A stretch of 64,000 nt of DNA from Sphingomonadaceae bacterium. GTDB taxonomy: Bacteria > Pseudomonadota > Alphaproteobacteria > Sphingomonadales > Sphingomonadaceae. The stretch is taken from positions 1-64,000 of the forward strand of contig JANYEY010000083.1 in assembly GCA_025359685.1 (NCBI GenBank). Direction: 5' to 3'. Positions 42,724-51,355 of this stretch are shown piece by piece. The notes under the pieces are model-generated. The model saw only the letters and a program-made list of their open reading frames with translations. It ran no database searches and was not told the origin of the DNA. Position numbers and translations under genes: made by a program. Positions within the stretch are counted from its first letter, which is position 1. Every line of letters starts with the position of its first letter.

Positions 42724-44601
42724 ATGCCCGCTACAATCGTCCAGTCGAACGACACCCCGTTCAGCCACGTCGCGATCGATCCGGTCACGCTCGACATCAT
42801 CGAGAACGCGCTGCGCAATGCCCGGGTCGAGATGGACACCACGCTGGTCCGCACCGCAATGTCGCCGGGGATCCGCGAGCAGGGCGATGCCTTCCCGCTG
42901 ATCGCCGACCACAAGGGCCGGATGATTGTCGGCCAGTTCGGCAGCTATATCGGCCCGTTCCTCGATGGCTTTGCGGGCACGGTCGAGGACGGCGACATGA
43001 TCTTCCTCTCGGACCCCTATTCGGTCCAAGGCGCGATCTCGCACAGCAACGACTGGCTGGTACTGCTGCCGGTGTTCAAGGACGGGCGGCTGATCGCCTA
43101 TACCTCGATGTTCGGCCACCAGAGCGATATCGGCGGGATGGTCGCGGGCTCGATGCCGATCGATGCGACCAGCATCTTCCAGGAAGGGGTGCGCATTCCC
43201 CCGGTCAAGATCTGGAAGCAGGGGGTCTATAACGAAGACCTGATCAAGCTGGTGATGCACCAGACCCGCACGCCCGAATGGTGCAAGGCCGATCTCAACG
43301 CGCTGATCGCCGCCTGCCGCGTCGCCGCGCGCCGCGTGGTCGAGATGGCCGAACGGTTCGGTGACGATGTTTTCGTCACCGCCTGCGCAGAGCTGCTGGC
43401 GCGCAATTACCGCGCGATGCAGAGCCTGATCGACACCGCGATCGGCGAAGAACCGGTCAGCTTCGAGGACTATGTCTGCGACGACGGGCTCGGCTATGGG
43501 CCGTACAAGATCAAGTGCACGATGTGGCGCGAGAACGGCAAGGTCGTGCTCGACTTCGCCGGGACCGATCCGCAGAGCCACGGCAGCATCAACTTCCTGC
43601 TCAACGAAAACATGATGCGGATGTTCTTCGGCATCTACATGATCATGGTGTTCGATCCGCAGATCCTGTTCAACGACGGGTACTACGACCTGATCGATGT
43701 GCGCATCCCCGAAGGCTCGCTCTTGAAGCCCAAGTTCCCCGCCGCGCTCTCGGGCCGGACGCATGCGCTGGGCCGCCTGTTCGATATTCTGGGCGGATTG
43801 CTCGGGCAGAAGACCCCCGAATTCCTCAACGCCGCCGGGTTCAGCTCTTCCCCACACCTGTTCTATTCTGGCGCGCATGCCGACGGCGAGTGGTTCCAGT
43901 TGTTCCAGATCGGGTTCGGCGGGATCCCCGGGCGACCGCTCGGCGACGGACCCGACGGGCATTCGCTGTGGCCGAACTTCACCAATGTCCCCAACGAGTT
44001 CCTCGAGCGCTACTTTCCGCTCAGGATCGAGCGTTACGAAACCGTCGCCGACAGCGGCGGGGCGGGTCTGCACCGCGGCGGCAACGGCATCTTAATGACC
44101 TACAAGTTTCTCGAAGCCGGGATGATCGCGATCCACGACGACCGCTGGTTCGTGCCACCGTGGGGGGTCAACGGCGGCGAGCCGGGCGCGCGCGCGACCA
44201 AGATCTTGCGCAGGGCCGACGGAAGCGAGTCGGTAGTCGGCAACAAGCTTGAAGACATTGCGGTCGCGGCCGGTGACGAGCTCGACTTCATTACCTGGGG
44301 CGGCGGCGGCTGGGGCGATCCGCTGGAGCGCGATCCCGCCCTGGTCGCCAAGGAAGTCGTGCAAGGGCTGGTTAGCGTGGCCGGAGCGCGCAGTTACGGC
44401 GTGGTAATTGGAACGGTTGGCGTTGATAGCGCAGCAACCGAAACCCTGCGCGCCGAGCTGCGTGCAGGCCGACCGGCGGAACTAGCGACGTTCAACTATG
44501 GCCCATCGATCCACGATTTGCGCCAGAATTCGATGAAAGAGACCGGCCTTCCCGCGCCGGTCCAGCCAGTCTGGGCGGACTACGCCGTCGCCGCCGAATG
44601 A
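42724..44601 (+). CDS. hyuB: Hydantoinase/oxoprolinase family protein, subunit B
   Basis: The 625-residue partner of HyuA has the HyuB signatures PVTLDIIENALRNARVEMDTTLVRTAMSPGIREQGD, GGMVAGSMPIDATSIFQEGVRIPP, DSGGAGLHRGGNGI and the C-terminal WGGGGWGDPLERDP. The subunit carries the substrate and metal site. A clear GAGGCGAGA precedes the ATG, and the stop overlaps the isochorismatase-type gene (ATGA). A long antisense ORF (42700-44073, minus) covers it but reflects codon bias only. Confidence 0.9.
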   Translation: MPATIVQSNDTPFSHVAIDPVTLDIIENALRNARVEMDTTLVRTAMSPGIREQGDAFPLIADHKGRMIVGQFGSYIGPFLDGFAGTVEDGDMIFLSDPYSVQGAISHSNDWLVLLPVFKDGRLIAYTSMFGHQSDIGGMVAGSMPIDATSIFQEGVRIPPVKIWKQGVYNEDLIKLVMHQTRTPEWCKADLNALIAACRVAARRVVEMAERFGDDVFVTACAELLARNYRAMQSLIDTAIGEEPVSFEDYVCDDGLGYGPYKIKCTMWRENGKVVLDFAGTDPQSHGSINFLLNENMMRMFFGIYMIMVFDPQILFNDGYYDLIDVRIPEGSLLKPKFPAALSGRTHALGRLFDILGGLLGQKTPEFLNAAGFSSSPHLFYSGAHADGEWFQLFQIGFGGIPGRPLGDGPDGHSLWPNFTNVPNEFLERYFPLRIERYETVADSGGAGLHRGGNGILMTYKFLEAGMIAIHDDRWFVPPWGVNGGEPGARATKILRRADGSESVVGNKLEDIAVAAGDELDFITWGGGGWGDPLERDPALVAKEVVQGLVSVAGARSYGVVIGTVGVDSAATETLRAELRAGRPAELATFNYGPSIHDLRQNSMKETGLPAPVQPVWADYAVAAE

Positions 44602-45230
44602 GGGATCTTTCCGCCGACTATGCTGCGGCAGGGTTCGACGGGCATCTCCCGTTCGGCAGCCGCCCGGCTCTGCTGATGGTCGATGTTTGCAACGCCTACC
44701 TCGATCCCGCCTCGCCGCTTTATGCCGGGGTTGAGGCGGCGCTTGCCTCTAATATCCGCCTGCTTGCAGCAGCGCGGAAGGCTGAATTGCCGGCGATTTT
44801 CACCCGAGTGCTTTACAATTCGGACGGAACCGACGGAGGCTTGTTTTACCGCAAGGTTCCTGCCCTTGCCGCTTACCTCCCCGGCAATCCGCTCGGCGAA
44901 TTTCCGAGCGGGTTCGGGCCCGATCCCGGTGAGGTCGTTGTAACCAAGCAATACGCCTCGGCGTTCTTCGGCACTTCGCTTGCCGCGACGCTCAATACGC
45001 TGCGGGTGGATTGTCTGCTGATCACCGGATTTTCGACCAGTGGTTGTGTTCGCGCGACTGCGCTCGATGCCCTACAAAATGGGTTCGCGCCGTTCGTGGT
45101 GCGCGATGGCTGCGGTGACCGCGCCGAGGGCCCGCACGAAGCTAACCTGTTCGATCTGCAGGCCAAATATGCCGAAGTGATCGACGAGGCCAGCGCACTC
45201 GCGCTTATGGCAAATCTTCCACCAGCCTGA
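44598..45230 (+). CDS. Isochorismatase-family amidohydrolase (N-carbamoylsarcosine amidase-like)
   Basis: The 210-residue cysteine hydrolase has the family triad: Asp in LLMVDVCNAY (~29), Lys in VVVTKQYASAF (~117) and Cys in TGFSTSGCVRATALDA (~150). N-carbamoylsarcosine and N-carbamoyl amino-acid amidases are of this type and follow ATP-dependent N-methylhydantoinase in creatinine breakdown. Coupled by a 4-bp overlap to HyuB, it should release CO2 and NH3 from the opened ring product. Its 3' end overlaps the convergent SUMF1 lipoprotein gene by 26 bp. Confidence 0.87.
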   Translation: MRDLSADYAAAGFDGHLPFGSRPALLMVDVCNAYLDPASPLYAGVEAALASNIRLLAAARKAELPAIFTRVLYNSDGTDGGLFYRKVPALAAYLPGNPLGEFPSGFGPDPGEVVVTKQYASAFFGTSLAATLNTLRVDCLLITGFSTSGCVRATALDALQNGFAPFVVRDGCGDRAEGPHEANLFDLQAKYAEVIDEASALALMANLPPA

Positions 45231-46098
45231 AGCCGAGCACTGCGGTCCGGGCACCGACCAAGTCGGGGTGCTGCGCTGCGGCGCGCACATATTTGCGTGA
45301 GTTGCCCCAAGAGGCCCCGCGATCGATGTGCGAACCGCAATCCCCGCTAATGCGCGGAGCAGTATCGCTTGGCGCACCGTTTTGTGTGGAATTGAGGCAA
45401 TCGAGCGTCCACTCCCAGACATTGCCGAGCATGTCGTGAAGCCCCCAGCGATTTGCTGCAAATGAACCCACTGGCGCAGTCGCAGGAAAGTGATCGTTGC
45501 AAGCGAACAATAACTCCGGGTCGGCAATATGAAACGCCCGTACGAATGAGGTATCTGCCAGATTGGCATATCTGCACGGATATTCTGCTTTCCCCCACCA
45601 TTGCGGCGCTGCCACACCGGCGCGCGCGGCATATTCCCATTCGGTATTCGATGGCAGGCGAAAGTGCCGCCCGGTCCTGGTGCCTAGCCAGGCGGCATAG
45701 GCCGCCGCATCGGCCATGTTGACGCAGACGACCGGGTGCCGGTCGCTCTGGGGAAAGCCGGGGTGACGCCAGTCATGGCTGGTGTCTGCAGCCCAGGTGG
45801 AACCGGCGGCAGGATCGAGGAAGCTGCACGGACCATCGGGCCGCCAACCGGTGGCCTTGACAAACCGCGCAAACTCGCCGCGGGTCACTTCATACCGGCC
45901 GATTGCGAAGGCTTTCGCAACCTTGACCTTGCGGGACGGCTGTTCTCGCATAGCATTCACTGCAGGGTAGTGGACTGCCGCTGTTTCGGCGGGGTCACTC
46001 CCGGCGATGAAACTCCCGGCCGGCAAACGCACCATTTCGGGTCCGTGCGAGCAGCCGACCAGCGCCAAGAGCCCAAGGCCAAGAAATGTCATTCGCAT
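45205..46098 (-). CDS. SUMF1 (formylglycine-generating-enzyme-fold) lipoprotein
   Basis: The 297-residue protein has a lipobox (GLLALVGC, Cys16) and a SUMF1 domain: MVRLPAGSFIAGSD, RYEVTRGEFARFV, RLPSNTEWEYAARAG, GLHDMLGNVWEWTLD. The C-terminal region where true FGE has its two active-site cysteines reads DRGASWGNSRKYVRAAAQ, so no formylglycine activity is expected; a binding or oxidative role is open. The gene is 9 bp behind the MFS carrier at 46108. One of four SUMF1 proteins in this window. Confidence 0.83.
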   Translation of the reverse strand: MRMTFLGLGLLALVGCSHGPEMVRLPAGSFIAGSDPAETAAVHYPAVNAMREQPSRKVKVAKAFAIGRYEVTRGEFARFVKATGWRPDGPCSFLDPAAGSTWAADTSHDWRHPGFPQSDRHPVVCVNMADAAAYAAWLGTRTGRHFRLPSNTEWEYAARAGVAAPQWWGKAEYPCRYANLADTSFVRAFHIADPELLFACNDHFPATAPVGSFAANRWGLHDMLGNVWEWTLDCLNSTQNGAPSDTAPRISGDCGSHIDRGASWGNSRKYVRAAAQHPDLVGARTAVLGFRLVEDLP

Positions 46099-46107
46099 TC
46101 GATCAGT

Positions 46108-47412
46108 TCATTCGGCAAAAGTGATCGCAACGGGATCGGATCGCTTCAAGGCGGCTCGAAGCAGGACCGCACCGCACAGCACCGAAACACCCGCCATCCA
46201 TGCCAAAGCCACTCCGACCGGATTACTCTGACTTGTCACAAGCCCCGAGAAAAACCCGACCAACGGCGGACCCAGTCCCAACCCGAACAGATTTCCAACC
46301 AACAGATACAACGCCACCATCCGCCCGCGCAGTGGGGCCGGAGTGACCGCAGCGAAAGCGGTTGTCGCTACCCCGAAGCACAGCGCCAAGGCAAAATAGG
46401 TTACGCCGAGCATTACGATCAGCAGGTCCGGATGAACGGCTAGGGGACTCAGTACCGCGAATGGAACGAGCAAGCCCGCTCCCCAGCCCATTACCTGCAA
46501 GGCCCCGCTAACGCGGCCGGCGCGGACCAGTCGCCGGGCAAGCACGCCGCTCAGCAGATTGCCGGCCAATGCCGCGACCAGGACTGTAGATCCCATCTGC
46601 GCGCCCACTTCGGCGGAGCTCCACCCGAATCTGCGAATGAACAGCGTCGGCATCCAGGCGGACAGAGCATTGGCAAACATGTAGAGCATCGCGGCTCCGC
46701 CAAGCAAAGGGCCGAACAGTGCCCGCTCAGCCGACACAAACCGGACGAGACCGTGGCGAGCTACCGGTGCGCTGGCACGAGGCGGCTCGGGCAGCAGCAA
46801 GATCACCGCGACCAGCGGCAGCCCCAGAAGCCCGGCGATGATCAGGACAGTCTGCCAACTGTGCCGCGCAGCAAACACTCCGCCAAGCAGCGGCAGATGT
46901 CGCGCACCGCTGGCTGCAAAAATGACCAGCCAGCCCCCGGCGATGAGCGCAAGCCCTGCACCCACCGAAATGCCCGCAGTGAAAATAGCCAAAGGCAGCG
47001 CCCGGTCACGCGCGGGGAACCGGTCGGCCAGAAGCGAGACGGCCGCCGGCACAAGCGCCGCCTCTCCCATTCCGACCCCGACCCGGGTCGCCAGCAGCGT
47101 GTGGAAGTCAGCGGCAAAACCGCCGAGCACTGTCATCGCAGACCACACGAATAATCCGGCCGCGATTAGCCGGACGCGGTGGACGCGATCGGCCAGGATC
47201 CCCAGCGGCATTCCCAGCAGCGCATAGAAGAGCCCAAACGCGGGGCCTTGCAAAATTCCGATCTCGAAATCGCTCACTCGCAGGTCGTGGCGTAAGTCGT
47301 TGACCAGCAGACTGAGAATCTGGCGGTCGATGAACGACAAGGCGTAAGCCAGCAGCAAAACTACGACCAGATACCATCCACCGCGACCATGTGCCGGCGC
47401 TGCTGTAATCAT
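46108..47412 (-). CDS. MFS transporter, Spinster-like
   Basis: The 434-residue inner-membrane carrier has 12 spans, LSFIDRQILSLLVNDL in helix 1 and GMPLGILADRVHRVR in loop 2-3. It is a paralog of the carriers at 3879 and 62203. The ATG at 47412 is preferred; the track extension runs into the promoter of the divergent IclR gene. Cotranscribed with a SUMF1 lipoprotein; a CCGAATAGCGG box is 72 bp upstream, so it should answer to the neighbouring IclR regulator. Confidence 0.85.
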   Translation of the reverse strand: MITAAPAHGRGGWYLVVVLLLAYALSFIDRQILSLLVNDLRHDLRVSDFEIGILQGPAFGLFYALLGMPLGILADRVHRVRLIAAGLFVWSAMTVLGGFAADFHTLLATRVGVGMGEAALVPAAVSLLADRFPARDRALPLAIFTAGISVGAGLALIAGGWLVIFAASGARHLPLLGGVFAARHSWQTVLIIAGLLGLPLVAVILLLPEPPRASAPVARHGLVRFVSAERALFGPLLGGAAMLYMFANALSAWMPTLFIRRFGWSSAEVGAQMGSTVLVAALAGNLLSGVLARRLVRAGRVSGALQVMGWGAGLLVPFAVLSPLAVHPDLLIVMLGVTYFALALCFGVATTAFAAVTPAPLRGRMVALYLLVGNLFGLGLGPPLVGFFSGLVTSQSNPVGVALAWMAGVSVLCGAVLLRAALKRSDPVAITFAE

Positions 47413-47480
47413 CGATCCCAGGCTCCGCAGATATGAGTAAAACTCATAAGAAAGAGCCTTCTTATGCCGATCCGTTGCCG

Positions 47481-47500
47481 ACACCGAATAGCGGGATTAG
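47481..47500 (+). promoter_or_regulatory. CCGCATAGCGG-type operator, copy 5
   Basis: ACACCGAATAGCGGGATTAG lies between the MFS gene (start 47412) and the IclR gene (start 47547). Seventeen bases (CACCGNATAGCGGGATTA) agree with the copy at 49940-49956 apart from one C-to-A change. The site is 46 bp before the IclR start, as expected for autoregulation. Confidence 0.6.
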
Positions 47501-47546
47501 CGTCCGTTTCAGTCGCAGCGACGACTCGCGGACGGAGGGGACGAAG

Positions 47547-48398
47547 ATGCAAGCCAACCAGGAACTTCGGTCGCTGAAGCGAGGGCTCAAAGTACTGGCT
47601 TTGCTCAACCAGACCGAGAACGTTTCGATCACCGAACTCGCGCGGCATTTGAAGTTGCCTCGCACCACGGCCGAGCGGATACTTCTCACCCTTCTGGCGG
47701 AAGGTTACGTTCATCGCATTCCCGACGACAAGCGCTACCGGTTGAGTTCCAAGGTATGCTCGCTGTCTGGTGGGTTCTCGGAAGACTGCCGGGTGGTTCA
47801 GACCGCCAATCCGCTGCTGTTTCGGTTGACCGAACAGATCGGTTGGCCGCTCGCGCTCGCCACCCCGTCGGGCGACAGCATGATTTTGCGCAGCACCACC
47901 GATCCCGCTACGTCGTTGTGGCTCAGTCGCCGCCGGGTCGGGGCCGAGACGCCAATTCTCAACTCGTCCAGCGGGCTTGTCGCTTTCGCCTTTTCCAGTC
48001 TGGTTGAGCGCGAGATCTTGCGCGACTTCCTGCGAAAATCGCGCGATCCGGAAAACAGGCGACTGTCGACTGACAGCGAGGCGCTCGATATGCTGCTCCA
48101 GCCGGTGCTCGACAACGGTTTCGCATTGCAGCCGCCGCCCAACAACAATCCCGAACAAAGCATCGCCTTCCCGATCTTCGTTGGCGGCAAATATGTCGCC
48201 AGTCTGCTGATGATCTACATGACCCAAGCGATGACCAGCTTTGCCATGATTGAAAAGTATGCGCCCCATTTGCGTGAGCTGGCCAAGCGGATCGGCGAGG
48301 CCGTCGAGGCCCGAGTCGAGCTCGATTGTGACACCGACCTGCATTTCCCCGCGTTTCTGCCGGGCGGAGAACAAACTCCGATGTCGCACCACGCCTGA
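47547..48398 (+). CDS. IclR-family transcriptional regulator
   Basis: The 283-residue regulator is a paralog of the one at 18116: MQANQELRSLKRGLKVLALLNQ, then SITELARHLKLPRTTAERILLTLLAEGY for the winged helix, and an effector domain beginning at ~90 (TEQIGWPLALATPSGDSMILR). The ATG at 47547 has GGAGGGG nine bases upstream; the track start at 47433 would read through the operator box. It ends 5 bp from the convergent racemase-family gene. Likely senses an aromatic or organic acid and controls many promoters of the island. Confidence 0.9.
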   Translation: MQANQELRSLKRGLKVLALLNQTENVSITELARHLKLPRTTAERILLTLLAEGYVHRIPDDKRYRLSSKVCSLSGGFSEDCRVVQTANPLLFRLTEQIGWPLALATPSGDSMILRSTTDPATSLWLSRRRVGAETPILNSSSGLVAFAFSSLVEREILRDFLRKSRDPENRRLSTDSEALDMLLQPVLDNGFALQPPPNNNPEQSIAFPIFVGGKYVASLLMIYMTQAMTSFAMIEKYAPHLRELAKRIGEAVEARVELDCDTDLHFPAFLPGGEQTPMSHHA

Positions 48399-48403
48399 GC
48401 GGC

Positions 48404-49144
48404 TCATGCGCATAGCGCTCCCGCTCCGGCGATCGGTCCATGTTGACCGACCGCGGCGAGCGCGTCCCATAACAATGCTTGCGATCCGCTCACCGCGGGC
48501 TTGCCGCTCACCGCCTCAATCGTTGCGATCGCGGCGATGGTCTGGATTGCCGTGCAAGGAATCCAGAGACCGTCGGCTGCGGGAAACGCGGCGAGTCCCG
48601 CCAAGGCGATCGAGGCAACTTCTGCCGGAGACATGTTGCCAACAGTGACGATATCAACGGGCGTCGGAATGAAACGCGATACTTCTATTCCATACTCGGC
48701 CAGGTAGCTGCGAAGCCAGCCATTTGCTTCATCAGAATATGGCGTAAGCACTGCCGGGCGCGCGATCCCCATTCGTCGTAGCGCCTTGATCGAGGTTGCA
48801 CCCAAGCTTAGCGTCGGCCGATCGCTGGCAGCAGCGATCGCATCGAGCAGCCGCACCTCGGCTTGTGCGCCGGCATAGACACTGCCCAGTGTGCACGCGT
48901 AGGCAATCACCCCGCAGCCGGCACGCACCAGTTCGGCGGCAGCAAACGGTGCTTGGCCCGCAACCTCGGCATAACTACCCGGACTGCCGTCGCGTAGTGG
49001 AACGCGCATCACCGGAAACATGACTTCCTGCGGTAGCCAGTTCGGCCACTCGTATTCGAGCATTACTCCCGGAGATGGCTGAATTATACCGATCCGGCCA
49101 AGCGAGCCGGGAATACAGCGGTCCGGGAAGGCGGGATCACTCAC
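48404..49144 (-). CDS. Asp/Glu racemase superfamily protein (maleate isomerase/arylmalonate decarboxylase-like)
   Basis: The 246-residue protein resembles maleate cis-trans isomerase and arylmalonate decarboxylase. Two Cys-containing motifs are present, IAYACTLGSVYAG (~82) and WIPCTAIQTIAAI (~197), plus SLGATSIKALRRMGIARPAVLTPY and the C-terminal VSGKPAVSGSQALLWDAL. With both cysteines an isomerase or racemase is more likely than a decarboxylase, which has only one. The start is a GTG three bases after the upstream regulator's stop. Cis-trans isomerisation of a maleyl-type acid would fit with the LeuCD-like/lyase module. Confidence 0.78.
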   Translation of the reverse strand: MSDPAFPDRCIPGSLGRIGIIQPSPGVMLEYEWPNWLPQEVMFPVMRVPLRDGSPGSYAEVAGQAPFAAAELVRAGCGVIAYACTLGSVYAGAQAEVRLLDAIAAASDRPTLSLGATSIKALRRMGIARPAVLTPYSDEANGWLRSYLAEYGIEVSRFIPTPVDIVTVGNMSPAEVASIALAGLAAFPAADGLWIPCTAIQTIAAIATIEAVSGKPAVSGSQALLWDALAAVGQHGPIAGAGALCA

Positions 49145-49147
49145 GGT

Positions 49148-49822
49148 TCAATTTAACTGGAACGAGAGCGGCACGTAGTCGCTGTAGCCGGCTATGAAAA
49201 CGTTGTCGCGCCGTTGGCTTAGCTTGCGGCCGAGCAAGCGCAGTGCTGGCAGCTGTGTGTGCAGATCAGCAGTAGATTCGCCCTTGCGCATGTGGATCGC
49301 AAGCACCGCACAATGCCCGTCGGACAGCGGCACAGGGATTGCTGCTCGGCCCCCGCCGGTGTCAGCATAGATAACAAGATCGTCTTCCGTCTCGGCTGCA
49401 ATCAACCTTTCGAATTCGGGCGGCATTGCTTGCCGCTCTCCCGATCGCGGCAAGTCGGTCCCTTCCCCCGCTACCATGCAAACCAGTAATTCATCGCCTG
49501 CCGGCAAGGCCAGGGTCATCGTCCGTGCCAGCTGCTTACTGCAGGCAGCCATCGGCTCGATTGCTTCGGGTACTAGCCGACCGGCAGGATTACCGCCCCC
49601 CATTAAATCGAGTCCCAGCTTCGTCAAAACGAAGATCGACCCACCGGGGACCCGGCGCGCGTAACCATGACTTTCGAAGACTCCGAGAAAGGACCTGCCC
49701 GTTGCAGGAGTTAACCCTGTCAGTCCCGCGAATCCCGCAAGATCGAGCGGTGCCGCCCGTCCCAAGGTCGCGAGTGCGCGCAGACCCACGCGAAGTGTCT
49801 CGGAATCGCCAGCCGCAATCAT
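49148..49822 (-). CDS. IclR-like transcriptional regulator (divergent)
   Basis: The 224-residue protein looks like a diverged IclR regulator: a winged helix (LRVGLRALATLGRAAPLDLAGFAGLTGLTPATGRSFLGVFESHGY) and a C-terminal sensor domain ending in VPLSFQLN. The HTH is unlike the other two IclR proteins. The ATG at 49822 has AGGGGA upstream and is preferred over 49894. It is operonic with the racemase-superfamily gene and divergent from the LLM oxygenase; two inverted island boxes lie in that gap. Confidence 0.7.
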   Translation of the reverse strand: MIAAGDSETLRVGLRALATLGRAAPLDLAGFAGLTGLTPATGRSFLGVFESHGYARRVPGGSIFVLTKLGLDLMGGGNPAGRLVPEAIEPMAACSKQLARTMTLALPAGDELLVCMVAGEGTDLPRSGERQAMPPEFERLIAAETEDDLVIYADTGGGRAAIPVPLSDGHCAVLAIHMRKGESTADLHTQLPALRLLGRKLSQRRDNVFIAGYSDYVPLSFQLN

Positions 49823-49898
49823 CAGTTTATTCCCCTGCGGTGAGTGGCGGAACTTTCGCAGTCCGGCCCGCTGGAACGCAACTTGAACGGCCAAGCTT

Positions 49899-49914
49899 GC
49901 CCGCTATCCGGTTC
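49899..49914 (-). promoter_or_regulatory. CCGCATAGCGG-type operator, copy 6
   Basis: On the minus strand it reads GAACCGGATAGCGGGC, sharing 15 bases with copy 4 at 38696-38709. It is 77 bp upstream of the IclR-like regulator and faces copy 7, with centres about 40 bp apart. Confidence 0.58.
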
Positions 49915-49933
49915 AATAAAGGCAATGTTTGAT

Positions 49934-49956
49934 GCTTTCACCGCATAGCGGGATTA
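49934..49956 (+). promoter_or_regulatory. CCGCATAGCGG-type operator, copy 7
   Basis: GCTTTCACCGCATAGCGGGA followed by TTA contains the perfect inverted repeat CCGC-ATA-GCGG. The first 20 bases are identical to copy 9 at 59744-59763. It is ~98 bp upstream of the LLM monooxygenase gene. Confidence 0.65.
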
Positions 49957-50053
49957 ACCCAGTGAGCCTCGCAGCTCGGCATCCTTGCGGATTAGATTGG
50001 CTGAAACCCAGCCACGTTCCCTGGTACTGTCGCTGGCTTGCTGAGGAGTTTCC

Positions 50054-51355
50054 ATGTTTCACCTTGCTTGGTTCACCAACCCGCGTGCGCATGGCTGGAC
50101 AGCCAACGGTGCCGATCGCTGGGCTGGCAACGACATCTATCCCGAGCGCTGGCAGACACTGTCGTTCCTGAAGGACATGGTTCGCCAACTTGAAGGGGCC
50201 GGCTTCGATTTCATCATGATCGAAGACCATGTCGTCCTGACCAATGATAAGCAGAATCTCGAACCGCGGATCGATCCGATGATCGTCATGCCAGTGCTGG
50301 CCGAGGCAACGCGCAAGCTCGGCATTATCGGTACCTTTTCGTCGAGCTTTTATCCGCCGTTCCTGCTTGCGCGTCAGCTCAACTCGCTGGATCACGTTTC
50401 GCGCGGGCGGTGCGGGTGGAACGTTGTAACTTCGTCCGAGGATTGGGCCGCGCAGGCGTTCGGCCGCGACAAGCAACCGCCACATGACGAACGTTATGCG
50501 ATCGCCGATGAGATGCTCGATCTGGTCAAGCAACTGTGGGACGCATGGGAGCACGACCCGTTCGAGATGAGCGCCGAGACCGGTCGTTACGTCGATCCGA
50601 ACAAATTCCGCGAATTCAAATTCGAGGGTAAGTATCACCGGTCAATTGGTCCGCTCAATGTGACTCGCTCGCCGCAGGAGCGCCCGGTAATCTGCCAGGC
50701 TGGATCGTCGCCGGCCGGGCGCGATTTCGCCGCCAAGCATTCGGAGGTCATATTGTGCTCGACCTTCGGGCGTGACAGCGTGCCTGCGCTCAAAGAGTTT
50801 CGCGATGACATCCGGGCTCGGATGGTCGCCCACGGTCGCGATCCGGACGATGCAAAGGTCATGTTCCTGATTTCACCGGTCGTCGGCGATACCGCGGAAG
50901 CGGCGCAGGCGCGTTACGAGGAAGTGGTCGGCATGACCCCGACAATCCTAGCCCAGCGGCTTGGGCGGCTGACTCTGCACACTGGACTCGACTGGACCAA
51001 GTTCGATCTCGACGCGCCTTTCCCCGATATCGACCCAGCCGACATTGAGGGCTTTCAGGGCTTCGTCGCCTCGATCAAGGCCAAAGCTTCGGGCGGCAAA
51101 ACGTTACGCGAAGCACTGTGTGAGCAAGAGACGACTTCGCTCAAGCTGATCGGCACGCCCGAACAAGTCTCTGACAAAATGGAAGCGGCGATGGCCGAAA
51201 TCGGCGGTGACGGTTTCCTAATGCATGCCCGCCCGCTGACGCGCCGCTATCTTGCCGAAGTGCTCGACGGGCTGGTGCCGTTGCTGCAGCGCCGGGGCCT
51301 AGTGCGGACCACATACGAAACATCCACGCTGCGCGGACATCTAGCGCAGTTTTAG
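50054..51355 (+). CDS. LLM-class flavin-dependent monooxygenase (NtaA/SnaA/DszA family)
   Basis: The 433-residue luciferase-like TIM-barrel enzyme has the family's MFHLAWFTNPRAHGW, GFDFIMIEDHVVL, LARQLNSLDHVSRGRCGWNVVTS and the QAGSSPAGRDFAAKHSEVILCS segment. These two-component oxygenases use FMNH2 from a separate reductase; no reductase gene is seen nearby. GAGGAG is six bases before the ATG. They oxidise aminopolycarboxylates, sulfur heterocycles or long-chain compounds. It is convergent with the MFS/aldo-keto pair and preceded by a paired operator. Confidence 0.88.
   Translation: MFHLAWFTNPRAHGWTANGADRWAGNDIYPERWQTLSFLKDMVRQLEGAGFDFIMIEDHVVLTNDKQNLEPRIDPMIVMPVLAEATRKLGIIGTFSSSFYPPFLLARQLNSLDHVSRGRCGWNVVTSSEDWAAQAFGRDKQPPHDERYAIADEMLDLVKQLWDAWEHDPFEMSAETGRYVDPNKFREFKFEGKYHRSIGPLNVTRSPQERPVICQAGSSPAGRDFAAKHSEVILCSTFGRDSVPALKEFRDDIRARMVAHGRDPDDAKVMFLISPVVGDTAEAAQARYEEVVGMTPTILAQRLGRLTLHTGLDWTKFDLDAPFPDIDPADIEGFQGFVASIKAKASGGKTLREALCEQETTSLKLIGTPEQVSDKMEAAMAEIGGDGFLMHARPLTRRYLAEVLDGLVPLLQRRGLVRTTYETSTLRGHLAQF

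Noticed and set aside
42700-44073. 457-aa antisense ORF over hyuB
   Set aside because: It has no recognisable motif and lies wholly opposite a well supported HyuB gene; long antisense ORFs are expected at high GC.
45205-46098. True formylglycine-generating enzyme for sulfatase maturation
   Set aside because: Active-site cysteines are missing in all four SUMF1 proteins and no sulfatase gene is in the window.
48407-48420. TGCGCATAGCGCTC as a further operator
   Set aside because: It is a palindrome with the GCATAGC centre but lies at the 3' end of the convergent racemase-family gene, not before a start.
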